Below, in pieces: positions 26,635 through 34,845 of a stretch of 64,000 nt of DNA. Numbering within the stretch: position 1 is the first letter of the stretch; each line of letters starts with the position of its first letter. Both the position numbers and the translations under genes were made by a program. The stretch is from [Bacteroides] pectinophilus (GTDB taxonomy: Bacteria; Bacillota; Clostridia; Lachnospirales; Lachnospiraceae): NCBI GenBank assembly GCA_025146925.1, contig CP102260.1, positions 1,911,389-1,975,388 of the forward strand. The letters run 5' to 3'. The notes under the pieces were generated by a model. That model searched no databases. It was not told the origin of the DNA and saw only the letters and a list, made by a program, of their open reading frames with translations.

Positions 26635-28701
26635 TCACTTTCTATAGGAATCTGCATTCTTACATAAATATTCGTATACTCCCTGTGGTACTATATTCTT
26701 TATCTGCTCCATATTACCTTCTTTTAAATAATCTCTGACCATTGAGGCACTCACTATTTTTCCATCCTGTTGTAACCTTGGAATTTCAGTTACAGAAACT
26801 CCGTACATTGGCAACATATTTTTCATTGCTTCATTATATTGTCTGGTTACCATGTCTATAGGTTCTTCCCCCACAAACCGCATTGTAATTCCTAATTCAG
26901 GTGCAATATAATTACCAAACAGTCTGAGGTCATTGGATGCATCCAATAGTGCCTGTCTTTTTTCCTGCTTGTGAAAATAGAGCGGCATCGTCATAAATGA
27001 AAGTACATACTTACCAGACGGAACAACAGCGACATTTTCCATTTGAGATGTTTCATTCTTCACCAATGTCAACCGATCACGAAATTTAAAATCTGATTTA
27101 TCTTCTTCTACAATGAATATATATAATAAATCCACCATTTTTCTCGCTGCGTCTATCAGATAAAGATGTCCATTAGTCATTGGATTACAATTCATAACAA
27201 TAGAACCAATTTTCATCCCATCTTTCGCAATTTTGCTCCGTATCTGCTCTATATATGCATTCAGGGTTTGTTCCGCATCTTTTTCCAGTTTCAGCTGCCC
27301 TGCCTGTAGATATTGCGGTTTTTTCTTTGGATTTTTTATCATCTGTGCCAGATAGTCTCTACAAACAGACCTGCTTATTTCTCTATTTCCAACATAATTA
27401 GTATGTAACGGCATATCATAAAACCAATCACACTTTCTTTGTGCCAGAATATCATCAATCAATACATCTTTTGTAACATTTTGTTTATTCCAAGAATTCA
27501 ATCTGTCTATTAAAATGATAATATCATTTTCTGTTACTGTTAAAGATTTTAGAATTTTCTCATATTCTGCAAAAGAATATAATCCGCACGTTCTTCCCTC
27601 AACTGCATATTCATCCGACAGCCTTCTAATCTCACCATTCAGGCAATCTCCCAACGATTCGTCCAGAGAAGCTGCCGTAGCACCCTGCACAATACATGGT
27701 CCAATCATATATACCTTATTTTTTGCTGTGCCAAAACAGATTTTACTTTCTATATCATATACATATCTAGCATCTTTATTTCTTTCAGTTGCAAGTTTTT
27801 TCCATTCTGTTTCATCTATCTTTCTGCCATATACACTTTCTATCTGCTCTTTTACATGTGCTCCGTTCCACTTAGGCATGTCTATACATATACGTTTTTC
27901 CCTATACAATTCTTCTATAGTATTATATCCCCCAGCTCTATGAGGAAAATAAGCAGTCAGGCACTTAATCCCTTTTTTCTCAAATTTTTTTCTATATATC
28001 TCCGTAAGCTTATTGTGCTTTCTCTGCCCTATCTCCGAAATGAAAATCCATTGATTTCTAACATCACTCGATTCGCTTAATCCTGTCCTGCTTACGCCGT
28101 CTGCATAAATTTTAAACACATTACTATTAGGAATGTTCTGGTATTTTTCACACATTTTTGGAAATAATACTCCCCATGCCTCGCCATGTACTTCAACTGG
28201 AATTTTTCTAATTTTTAAAATATTGTAAAACCTGAATGCATACTCATTTAAATCCTGCATTCTCACCATTGCTGCCCCTTCAAATACCCCCTCATCAAAA
28301 ATTTCTTCTTCACTTTTATTATTTTCCAGCTCCTTCATAACAAGCTCAATATCATAGTACGCTGATGTATCATCATCATATGCGAAATACAATATCTGTC
28401 CGTCTTTATCCATAAGTGTTATCAATGAATCTTCCGCATTCTTAAACATCTCTTTTAAATTTGCAAACAAATTGTAATCATCCTGCTCGCAAATATATTT
28501 TCTTTTTTCAATAATATCATCTACACTTTCACTTGATGTATTCAGTAGCTTTTTATAACTGATTACGCCTTCATATAATCCATCTGAATATACCACCATG
28601 AGATCCTTAATATGACCATTCAAAAAAAATGTAAATAGTTTTCCTCTTGTAATATCCGTTTTATCAGCTGAAAAAACATCACAATCGATTAATCTAATCA
28701 T
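26635..28701 (-). CDS. Citrate-lyase-ligase-like nucleotidyltransferase fused to a long N-terminal region
   Basis: 688 residues. From about 497 to the end it resembles the C-terminal domain of [citrate (pro-3S)-lyase] ligase (CitC), a HIGH-superfamily nucleotidyltransferase: VMNCNPMTNGHLYLI, VEEDKSDFKFRDRL, VVPSGKYVLS, and IVSASMVRDYLKEGN. Residues 1-125 contain two CBS-like halves (LMVVYSDGLYEGVISYKKLL, LITLMDKDGQILYFAYDD). The middle (about 330-470) has VYMIGPCIVQGATAA, which recalls SGNH-type folds. No citrate lyase genes are near, so a role in citrate metabolism is unlikely; activation of an acyl or phospho-group for the glycan is an inference. First gene of the long glycan operon. Confidence 0.65.
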   Translation of the reverse strand: MIRLIDCDVFSADKTDITRGKLFTFFLNGHIKDLMVVYSDGLYEGVISYKKLLNTSSESVDDIIEKRKYICEQDDYNLFANLKEMFKNAEDSLITLMDKDGQILYFAYDDDTSAYYDIELVMKELENNKSEEEIFDEGVFEGAAMVRMQDLNEYAFRFYNILKIRKIPVEVHGEAWGVLFPKMCEKYQNIPNSNVFKIYADGVSRTGLSESSDVRNQWIFISEIGQRKHNKLTEIYRKKFEKKGIKCLTAYFPHRAGGYNTIEELYREKRICIDMPKWNGAHVKEQIESVYGRKIDETEWKKLATERNKDARYVYDIESKICFGTAKNKVYMIGPCIVQGATAASLDESLGDCLNGEIRRLSDEYAVEGRTCGLYSFAEYEKILKSLTVTENDIIILIDRLNSWNKQNVTKDVLIDDILAQRKCDWFYDMPLHTNYVGNREISRSVCRDYLAQMIKNPKKKPQYLQAGQLKLEKDAEQTLNAYIEQIRSKIAKDGMKIGSIVMNCNPMTNGHLYLIDAARKMVDLLYIFIVEEDKSDFKFRDRLTLVKNETSQMENVAVVPSGKYVLSFMTMPLYFHKQEKRQALLDASNDLRLFGNYIAPELGITMRFVGEEPIDMVTRQYNEAMKNMLPMYGVSVTEIPRLQQDGKIVSASMVRDYLKEGNMEQIKNIVPQGVYEYLCKNADSYRK

Positions 28702-28722
28702 AACTCTATTCTCCTATATGTA

Positions 28723-28770
28723 AGTTCAGCATTTTTAAATTACTTATAATATAATCTGTCATTCAAATCA
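28723..28770 (-). promoter_or_regulatory. Possible promoter for the glycan operon
   Basis: Minus strand, AT-rich gap between the phosphonate terminator and the 26635-28701 gene. A TTAATG element is followed 17 bp later by TATTAT within ATTATATTATAAG; several overlapping readings exist, so the exact elements are uncertain. No other gap in the following 23 kb contains a strong terminator. Confidence 0.35.
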
Positions 28771-28783
28771 TTAAAATATATAA

Positions 28784-28809
28784 TAAAAAATCATGTGCGC
28801 AATCACACA
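28784..28809 (-). terminator. Rho-independent terminator of the phosphonate operon
   Basis: Minus strand: a 6-bp stem TGTGTG/CGCACA (one wobble pair; arms within 28794-28809) with a 4-nt loop, followed shortly by six U residues (28785-28790). Located about 30 bp beyond the decarboxylase stop, it separates the phosphonate operon from the glycan operon. Confidence 0.55.
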
Positions 28810-28837
28810 GGATTTCAATTTACCTTTGTTAAAATAA

Positions 28838-29977
28838 TTATCGACTTCCATGTCCGCATATCTGATTTTTCATATTCTCCATAAACTCTTTCAGATTTTC
28901 TTTTGGTGTTGTTGTCGGTCTTCCAAGATCCTTTCTGGACCCTATTGCGGTCTTTACCTCTATAAATGTAAGCTGGTTTGATTTTGCTGCTTCCATAAGA
29001 CAGTTTCTTAATTCTTTTTCCGTCTCTGCAGTATACGCCTCTTTGTAACCACATCCCATTGCTATCTGGCAAAGATTCATTGTAGATGCTGCTGTTGGCA
29101 TTCCGCCTACCGACTCGTGTGCTGAATTGTTAATCACTATATGCACAAAGTTTTGCGGACATACATTCCCTATAACTGCCATGGAACCCATATGCATTAT
29201 TACTGCGCCATCTCCGTCAATACACCACACTTTTCTTTCAGGTCTGTTAACAGCAATTCCAAGTGCTATTGAGCTGCTGTGCCCCATTGAGCCGACCGTA
29301 AGAAAATCTTTTTGGTGTCCCTGACCATTATGCTCCCTTATTTCAAACAGCTCCCTGCTTGCTTTTCCTGTTGTTGAAACTATTACATCTTCGTCTGAAG
29401 CTTCCGTAACTAACTTAATGACAGATTCCCTTGTTATTGTGCTGTTGTTATGGTACTCTGTCTTATTCTCATATGAAAGCGCTCCTTTGCTCACGATAAA
29501 AGCTACGCTCTTCCCTTTTTCAAGCAGTGTACGGAAAGCGGACATCTGCATGCAAAGTTCATCGTATGATGTATCTTTTTTTAAATGATATGCTGCTATA
29601 TCCATATCTTCCAGAAGCCTGTCCGTGACTTTTCCCTGATATAAATGCTGCGGTTCATCCTTAATTCCCGGCTCACCTCTCCATCCTACAATAAAAATGC
29701 ATGGAATAGCATAAACATCGCTGCTAAGAAGGGATGCAACCGGATTTATCGTATTACCGATTCCGCTGTTCTGCATATAGACAACTGCCGCTTTGCCTGT
29801 CGCCATGTAATATCCCGCCGCAATTGCCACGGCATTTCCCTCATTAGCTGCTATTATATGCTTTCCTGATGTGCCATATGTATCAATAAGGTAATCACAG
29901 ACCGGTCTGAGCAGCGAATCCGGGACACCTGTGTAGAACTCTGAACCTATTATGTTTAAAAATTCCTTTACATCCAT
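28838..29977 (-). CDS. ppd: Phosphonopyruvate decarboxylase
   Basis: 379-residue thiamine-diphosphate enzyme that converts phosphonopyruvate to phosphonoacetaldehyde, the step that pulls the unfavourable mutase reaction forward. The N-terminal Pyr domain has YTGVPDSLLRPV and AANEGNAVAIAAGYY (catalytic Glu). The C-terminal PP domain has GSMGHSSSIALGIA and the ThDP/Mg motif GDGAVIMHMGSMA...NN (GDG-x26-N type). A late block ESVGGMPTAA matches Ppd/sulfopyruvate decarboxylase. Directly downstream of the PEP mutase and cytidylyltransferase genes, which settles phosphonopyruvate over sulfopyruvate. Equivalent of Fom2/AepY. It ends about 30 bp before a terminator. Confidence 0.92.
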   Translation of the reverse strand: MDVKEFLNIIGSEFYTGVPDSLLRPVCDYLIDTYGTSGKHIIAANEGNAVAIAAGYYMATGKAAVVYMQNSGIGNTINPVASLLSSDVYAIPCIFIVGWRGEPGIKDEPQHLYQGKVTDRLLEDMDIAAYHLKKDTSYDELCMQMSAFRTLLEKGKSVAFIVSKGALSYENKTEYHNNSTITRESVIKLVTEASDEDVIVSTTGKASRELFEIREHNGQGHQKDFLTVGSMGHSSSIALGIAVNRPERKVWCIDGDGAVIMHMGSMAVIGNVCPQNFVHIVINNSAHESVGGMPTAASTMNLCQIAMGCGYKEAYTAETEKELRNCLMEAAKSNQLTFIEVKTAIGSRKDLGRPTTTPKENLKEFMENMKNQICGHGSR

Positions 29978-29979
29978 AC

Positions 29980-30405
29980 TTACTGCTCTCTTATCTTCTT
30001 CTTAATCATTGATGACGAAACACCCTTTGTATATTCGGGTTCAACTATCTTACCGCCCCATTCTGCCATTACATCTATTGCCTTTGCCCTTACATCAGCA
30101 AGCGGTCCCTCACGCCAGTCTGTTCCGTGTACCATATAATCAGGCTTATACTTACGCAGGTTCGGCTCATAGTCTCTGGTGGACTGTGGCACAACACAGC
30201 TCACTCCCTTTACATTCTCAATGACTGTCTTGCGCATCTCATAATCCATATATGGAGGATTCTTATATGATGCAATTGCTTCATCAGTAAAAAGCCCTAC
30301 CATAACTTCCCCAAGCTCTGATGCCTTCTTTATTATGTTGATATGTCCGGGATGTACTATATCTACTGCCATAGGTACATAAACAAGCTTTGCTTTTTTC
30401 TCCAT
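29980..30405 (-). CDS. Cytidylyltransferase of the glycerol-3-phosphate cytidylyltransferase (TagD) type
   Basis: 141 residues from the ATG at 30405; AGGAG lies 10 nt upstream inside the end of the PEP mutase gene. The nucleotide-binding HxGH motif is HPGH in VDIVHPGHINIIKKA, and the family's RTSG-like site is replaced by KGVSSSMI. It is clearly paralogous to the N-terminal domain of the adjacent PEP mutase fusion (shared EA/DDVIA-YK-PP, HG-DW, and G-V-P patterns). In this operon it probably CMP-activates a phosphonate such as aminoethyl- or hydroxyethylphosphonate, rather than glycerol 3-phosphate; that is inference. Confidence 0.78.
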   Translation of the reverse strand: MEKKAKLVYVPMAVDIVHPGHINIIKKASELGEVMVGLFTDEAIASYKNPPYMDYEMRKTVIENVKGVSCVVPQSTRDYEPNLRKYKPDYMVHGTDWREGPLADVRAKAIDVMAEWGGKIVEPEYTKGVSSSMIKKKIREQ

Positions 30406-30410
30406 TTTTA

Positions 30411-31712
30411 TCATTCTCCTTTTACCGGTATGAAGCTTATAACCTTCTTTATAGGCATACATGCATCATCAACACACTGCGAGCATCCGTTTTTAAGTAT
30501 CTCTACAGCGGTCTTTTCCATGGCCGGAAATGCACTTCTTATCAGGTGGTTTGCATGTATGATTACATTTATTCCGTGTTCTGCAAGCTCTCTTTCAGGT
30601 ATATTGTTATATGTTGTCGGGACAACAACTATCGGTACATCCGGAAATTCCTTTCTGAATCTTTCACAGAATTCATATACTTCATCCGGTGTTTTCTCCT
30701 TCGAATGGATCATTATCCCATCGGCTCCCCCTCTGACATAACATCTTGCCCTTTCAACAGCATCATCCACACCTTTTTTCAGTATAAGACTCTCTATTCT
30801 TGCTATTATCATGAAGTCACCGGTACGCAGTACTTTTTTTGCTGCCCTTATCTTATCTGCGAAATGCTCCGGTTCATCCTGAGTCTGTTTTACATCTGTT
30901 CCAAACAGTGAATTTCTCTTCGTTCCGGTCTTGTCTTCTATTATAACTGCCGATACGCCTATCCTTTCCAGCGTCTGAACAACATATATAAAATGTTCTG
31001 TCTGCCCACCTGTATCACCATCAACTATAATCGGCTTTGTCGTCACCTCCATTATCTCATTGATTCTCGCTATACGGTCTGACCAGTCAATAAGTTCTAT
31101 ATCCGGTTTGCCTCTTGATGTTGAATCACACAGACTTGATTCCCACATTGCATCATATTCCACACGGCCATGTTCCGATTCATATGCTGCATTTTCAACA
31201 ATAAGTCCTGTTATTCCATCATGTGCCTCCATCACACGTATGTATGGCTTTAGTCTCATCAGACGTTTAAGCATGCCACGCCTTATCTCCGGCATTGACA
31301 GTCTTCCGGTAAACACATCCTCTACCAGGTTGACGCTGTTTTCAACATTATATGGAAATTCAACAAGCTCTCCTCCATATTCTTTCAACAGTTCTATCAG
31401 TTCAGTTCTCACTGACGCTTTTGGACCAGTCTTCCAGTCATCCCCATGTACGATTATATCAGGATGATACTCTTCTAATATCTTTCTATAACTCAGTTCA
31501 TCCTTTTTTATGACCCGTGTAACAAAACCGAAATCTTCAAAAAGCTTGCATCTGTTTTCAAATGATACCAGCGGTGGTTTTTTGTAACAGGCTATTACAT
31601 CATCACTCAGTACACCTATTATTAGCTCACCCATTGCGGCTGCTTTCTTCATTAATTCAATATGACCGTAATGAAGAAAATCCGAGCTGAAACTCATGTA
31701 TACTTTTTTCAT
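30411..31712 (-). CDS. pepM: Bifunctional cytidylyltransferase/phosphoenolpyruvate mutase (Fom1-like architecture)
   Basis: 433 residues. Residues 1-125 are a cytidylyltransferase with HYGH at 14-17 and VHGDDWKTGP. Residues 145-433 are PEP mutase: MEAHDGITGLI, DGDTGGQTEHF and the hallmark EDKTGTKRNS at 259-268. The mutase forms the C-P bond by converting PEP to phosphonopyruvate. This domain order is that of Fom1 of the Streptomyces fosfomycin pathway, where the cytidylyltransferase makes CMP-hydroxyethylphosphonate; most PEP mutases are about 300 residues without it. AGGAG lies 7 nt upstream of the ATG. Motif presence is seen; the nucleotide-activated product is inferred. Confidence 0.92.
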   Translation of the reverse strand: MKKVYMSFSSDFLHYGHIELMKKAAAMGELIIGVLSDDVIACYKKPPLVSFENRCKLFEDFGFVTRVIKKDELSYRKILEEYHPDIIVHGDDWKTGPKASVRTELIELLKEYGGELVEFPYNVENSVNLVEDVFTGRLSMPEIRRGMLKRLMRLKPYIRVMEAHDGITGLIVENAAYESEHGRVEYDAMWESSLCDSTSRGKPDIELIDWSDRIARINEIMEVTTKPIIVDGDTGGQTEHFIYVVQTLERIGVSAVIIEDKTGTKRNSLFGTDVKQTQDEPEHFADKIRAAKKVLRTGDFMIIARIESLILKKGVDDAVERARCYVRGGADGIMIHSKEKTPDEVYEFCERFRKEFPDVPIVVVPTTYNNIPERELAEHGINVIIHANHLIRSAFPAMEKTAVEILKNGCSQCVDDACMPIKKVISFIPVKGE

Positions 31713-31739
31713 CGCTATCTCCTCTTCCGCTCTGTGTTC

Positions 31740-32753
31740 CTAATCTATGTATCCTGCCTTCTTAAGTCTCTCCCTTACCAGTCTGTCAGAAAATATATCC
31801 GGATTATCTGTTGCAAGTTCAGGTGTCAGAGGTTTTGCTTCACTGAATCTGTGGTGTACGCATCCGTCACAGAGTGTTCCTTCAAGTTTGTCATCAATAA
31901 ATGCCTGACGTATCTTCTTCATTTTTTCGCCATACCATCCGTCCTTAAGTGATACTTTATTAAGATCAGCTACTACAAGCATATTTTCAAAATCTGCATT
32001 CTCAACTGACAGGTAGCCTTCGCATGTGACTGATATCGCATCAAAAGGAAGATTACATCTTCTGTATTCCTCATTGTCATATGTACATCTTAGGAGCGTA
32101 TCTATTTCAGGCATATATCCGCCCTGATTGTATACGTTTTTGAATACTATCTCGTCCGCCAGTCCCTTAAATACATCAAAATACATATCTTTCATGTTTT
32201 CTGTATATCTTGTAAGGATTCCGGTTACAAAAATCTTATAATTTCTGCCGGATTCTTTTCTGTATTGATTAAGATACTTCAGGTGCTCTAAAACAGTGTC
32301 AAAATCATCTTTACCATGTATAAATGCATACATTTTTCTCTCAGGTGCATTAATTGAAAACTTTATGCTGTCAAGTCCGGCATCAATGACTGCCCGTATT
32401 CTCTCCGGAGTAGCAAGTGCCCCGTTGGATGTGAGATAAACATATGTGTAGCCTATCTCCTTTGCCTTTCTTATATAATCAGGGAGCTCAGGTACCAGAA
32501 ATGGCTCTCCGGTTGCATAGAATCCGACTTCTCTTGTACCCAGGTCATACGCCTGCTTAAGTATGTCAAATACAAACTCCGTGTTAATCTTTCCTATCTT
32601 ACGCTTCATCTTCTGATGAGCACAGAATATGCATGCATGGTTACATGCATTGGATGTCTCTATAAGGAAATTAGTTGTCGGGAATGGAGGCTCAAGACAA
32701 TAAAGCTCATCCCTGTTGGCTTTTTTCAAAAGAACTCTTTCCTGTAAATTCAT
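31740..32753 (-). CDS. Radical SAM protein, first gene of the phosphonate operon
   Basis: 337 residues from the ATG at 32753 (AAAGGAG 9 nt upstream; the in-frame codon at 32774 overlaps that site). The cluster motif is CNHACIFC (CxxxCxxC), followed by FYATGEPFLVPEL and TSNGALATPERI. C-terminal Cys residues in RCNLPFDAISVTCEGYLSV and LCDGCVHH suggest an auxiliary cluster. There is no cobalamin-binding domain, so it is not a Fom3-type B12 methylase in the usual layout. It does not carry the Rossmann-like module of the glycan locus. Being first in the phosphonate operon, it may tailor the phosphonate or its CMP ester; this is inference. Confidence 0.78.
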   Translation of the reverse strand: MNLQERVLLKKANRDELYCLEPPFPTTNFLIETSNACNHACIFCAHQKMKRKIGKINTEFVFDILKQAYDLGTREVGFYATGEPFLVPELPDYIRKAKEIGYTYVYLTSNGALATPERIRAVIDAGLDSIKFSINAPERKMYAFIHGKDDFDTVLEHLKYLNQYRKESGRNYKIFVTGILTRYTENMKDMYFDVFKGLADEIVFKNVYNQGGYMPEIDTLLRCTYDNEEYRRCNLPFDAISVTCEGYLSVENADFENMLVVADLNKVSLKDGWYGEKMKKIRQAFIDDKLEGTLCDGCVHHRFSEAKPLTPELATDNPDIFSDRLVRERLKKAGYID

Positions 32754-32849
32754 AATTGTTAATCTCCTTTGCAAATAAACTAAATTTATTTGGAATATGT
32801 ATTATATCGGAACAATATGCGCATTATTATACCCATGACATATAAATTT

Positions 32850-32878
32850 ATTATACTTCATCCCCATTAATCATTCAA
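32850..32878 (-). promoter_or_regulatory. SigA-type promoter of the phosphonate operon
   Basis: Minus strand: TTGAAT (32873-32878), 17-bp spacer, TATAAT (32850-32855), about 95 bp upstream of the radical SAM ATG. The rest of the gap between 32754 and 33079 holds this leader and the terminator of the downstream gene; I see nothing else in it. Confidence 0.75.
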
Positions 32879-32984
32879 GACATCCGCACAGCTCTGTACA
32901 ATGTAGGCCACACATGCTGTTAATTATCCCCAGTTGGATCTCCCCAATACTCCATATTTTCTTTAGTAATATGGTTACCATAAC

Positions 32985-33033
32985 TAAAAACAGGGTAAAT
33001 CAAACCGATTTACATCGAATTTGATTTACCCTG
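32985..33033 (-). terminator. Rho-independent terminator after the GGGtGRT gene
   Basis: Minus strand: a 14-bp perfect stem CAGGGTAAATCAAA/TTTGATTTACCCTG (outer limits 33033 and 32991) with a 15-nt loop, followed by five U residues (32986-32990). Confidence 0.9.
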
Positions 33034-33079
33034 TAAATGCTCATTTCAAACAACTTTATAGTTCAAAATCACTTATCTA

Positions 33080-34090
33080 TTAGAACTTACCAGCCTTAGC
33101 AGCTTCCTCAATGGAAACAGCTACTGCAACTGTAGCACCAACCATAGGGTTGTTACCCATTCCGATAAGACCCATCATCTCAACGTGAGCCGGAACTGAT
33201 GATGAACCTGCGAACTGTGCATCTGAGTGCATACGTCCCATTGTATCTGTCATACCGTATGAAGCAGGACCTGCTGCCATGTTATCCGGATGAAGTGTAC
33301 GGCCTGTACCACCTCCTGAAGCAACTGAGAAGTACTTCTTGCCTGCCTCAAGTCTCTCCTTCTTGTATGTACCTGCAACAGGATGCTGGAATCTTGTAGG
33401 GTTTGTTGAGTTACCTGTGATAGAGATATCAACATTCTCCTTCCACATGATTGCAACACCTTCTGTTACGTCATTAGCGCCGTAGCAGTTAACCTTAGCA
33501 CGAAGTCCGTCTGAGTATGCCTTACGGAATACTTCCTTAACCTCGCCTGTTGAATAATCCATCTCTGTCTCAACATATGTAAATCCGTTGATTCTTGAGA
33601 TAATCTGTGCAGCATCCTTACCAAGTCCGTTAAGGATAACTCTAAGAGGCTTCTGACGAACCTTGTTAGCCTTCTCAGCGATACCGATAGCGCCCTCTGC
33701 TGCTGCAAATGACTCATGTCCTGCAAGGAATGCAAAACACTCTGTCTCTTCCTCAAGAAGCATCTTACCGAGGTTACCATGTCCAAGACCAACCTTACGC
33801 TGATCTGCTACAGAACCCGGAATACAGAATGCCTGAAGACCTTCACCGATAGCTGCTGCTGCCTCTGAAGCCTTCTTGCATCCCTTCTTGATTGCGATTG
33901 CGGCACCTACTGTGTAAGCCCAGCATGCATTCTCGAAACAGATTGGCTGAATACCCTTAACCATTGCATATACGTCAAGGCCGGCATCCTTAGTAATCTT
34001 CTCAGCTTCTTCGATTGAAGCGATGCCATAGCTATTTAATACAGAATTAATCTTGTCAATTCTTCTCTCATATGATTCAAATAATGCCAT
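33080..34090 (-). CDS. GGGtGRT protein
   Basis: 336 residues, named after the conserved motif visible here as SGGGTGRT in the C-terminal third. Other conserved stretches are CFENACWAYTVGAAIAIK and EGLQAFCIPGSVADQRKVGLGHG. The family is widespread in anaerobic Firmicutes and some Bacteroidetes and usually sits next to an iron-sulfur scaffold-like protein, as here (15 bp apart). Its biochemical function is not established to my knowledge. Codon use is typical of a highly expressed gene. Transcription probably starts upstream of the scaffold gene and stops at the strong terminator downstream. Confidence 0.85.
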   Translation of the reverse strand: MALFESYERRIDKINSVLNSYGIASIEEAEKITKDAGLDVYAMVKGIQPICFENACWAYTVGAAIAIKKGCKKASEAAAAIGEGLQAFCIPGSVADQRKVGLGHGNLGKMLLEEETECFAFLAGHESFAAAEGAIGIAEKANKVRQKPLRVILNGLGKDAAQIISRINGFTYVETEMDYSTGEVKEVFRKAYSDGLRAKVNCYGANDVTEGVAIMWKENVDISITGNSTNPTRFQHPVAGTYKKERLEAGKKYFSVASGGGTGRTLHPDNMAAGPASYGMTDTMGRMHSDAQFAGSSSVPAHVEMMGLIGMGNNPMVGATVAVAVSIEEAAKAGKF

Positions 34091-34105
34091 CTTCTAGTCC
34101 TCCTA

Positions 34106-34798
34106 TTATTCCTGTCTTGGATCGATAATCTTAACTGCATCAGCAACACGGCCATACTGACCCTTTGCCTTCTCCCATGCTGTGTTAGGATCGTCACCCT
34201 TCTTAATGAAGTCTGTCATCTTTCCAAGGCTAACGAACTGGTAACCGATGATCTCATCATCTGCATCAAGAGCGATACCTGTTACATAACCCTCTGCCAT
34301 CTCAAGGTAACGTGGTCCCTTCTGAAGAGTACCATACATTGTACCAACCTGTGAACGAAGACCCTTACCAAGATCCTCAAGACCTGCACCAACAGGAAGA
34401 CCTTCCTCAGAGAATGCACTCTGTGTTCTTCCGTATACAATCTGTAAGAACAGCTCTCTCATAGCTGTATTGATAGCGTCACAAACGAGGTCTGTATTTA
34501 AAGCTTCCATTACTGTAAGACCTGGAAGAATCTCTGATGCCATAGCTGCTGAATGTGTCATACCTGAACATCCGATTGTCTCAACGAGAGCTTCCTGAAT
34601 GATGCCCTCCTTAACATTAAGTGTAAGCTTGCAGGCACCCTGCTGTGGTGCACACCAGCCAACGCCATGTGTAAGACCTGAAATATCCTTTACGTCCTTA
34701 TTCTTTACCCACTTGCCTTCTGTAGGTACTGGGGCTGCGCCATGATGAACGCCCTGTGCTACTGGACACATGTTTTCAACTTCTTGTGAAATAATCAT
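34106..34798 (-). CDS. Iron-sulfur cluster assembly scaffold-like protein (NifU N-terminal/IscU type)
   Basis: 230 residues from the ATG at 34798, which has AAAGGAG 8 nt upstream; the in-frame codon at 34855 precedes that site. Family members bind nascent clusters through conserved Cys residues. Here Cys occurs in NMCPVAQ, GWCAPQQGACKLTL and ETIGCSGMTHSAAMA, the last resembling the NifU/IscU Cys-containing loop. The protein is longer than ordinary IscU (about 130). The pairing with the GGGtGRT gene is a known arrangement in Firmicutes. Whether it serves general cluster assembly or a dedicated partner is open. Confidence 0.75.
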   Translation of the reverse strand: MIISQEVENMCPVAQGVHHGAAPVPTEGKWVKNKDVKDISGLTHGVGWCAPQQGACKLTLNVKEGIIQEALVETIGCSGMTHSAAMASEILPGLTVMEALNTDLVCDAINTAMRELFLQIVYGRTQSAFSEEGLPVGAGLEDLGKGLRSQVGTMYGTLQKGPRYLEMAEGYVTGIALDADDEIIGYQFVSLGKMTDFIKKGDDPNTAWEKAKGQYGRVADAVKIIDPRQE

Positions 34799-34845
34799 TA
34801 ATATGACTCCTTTCGTTGCTTTAATGATAACTTTATCTTGATAAT

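Noticed and set aside
26635-28701. Citrate lyase ligase acting in citrate fermentation
   Set aside because: Only the C-terminal domain matches and no citrate lyase subunit genes are nearby.
31740-32753. Fom3-type cobalamin-dependent methyltransferase
   Set aside because: The protein is too short and has no N-terminal B12-binding domain, despite the Fom1-like neighbour.
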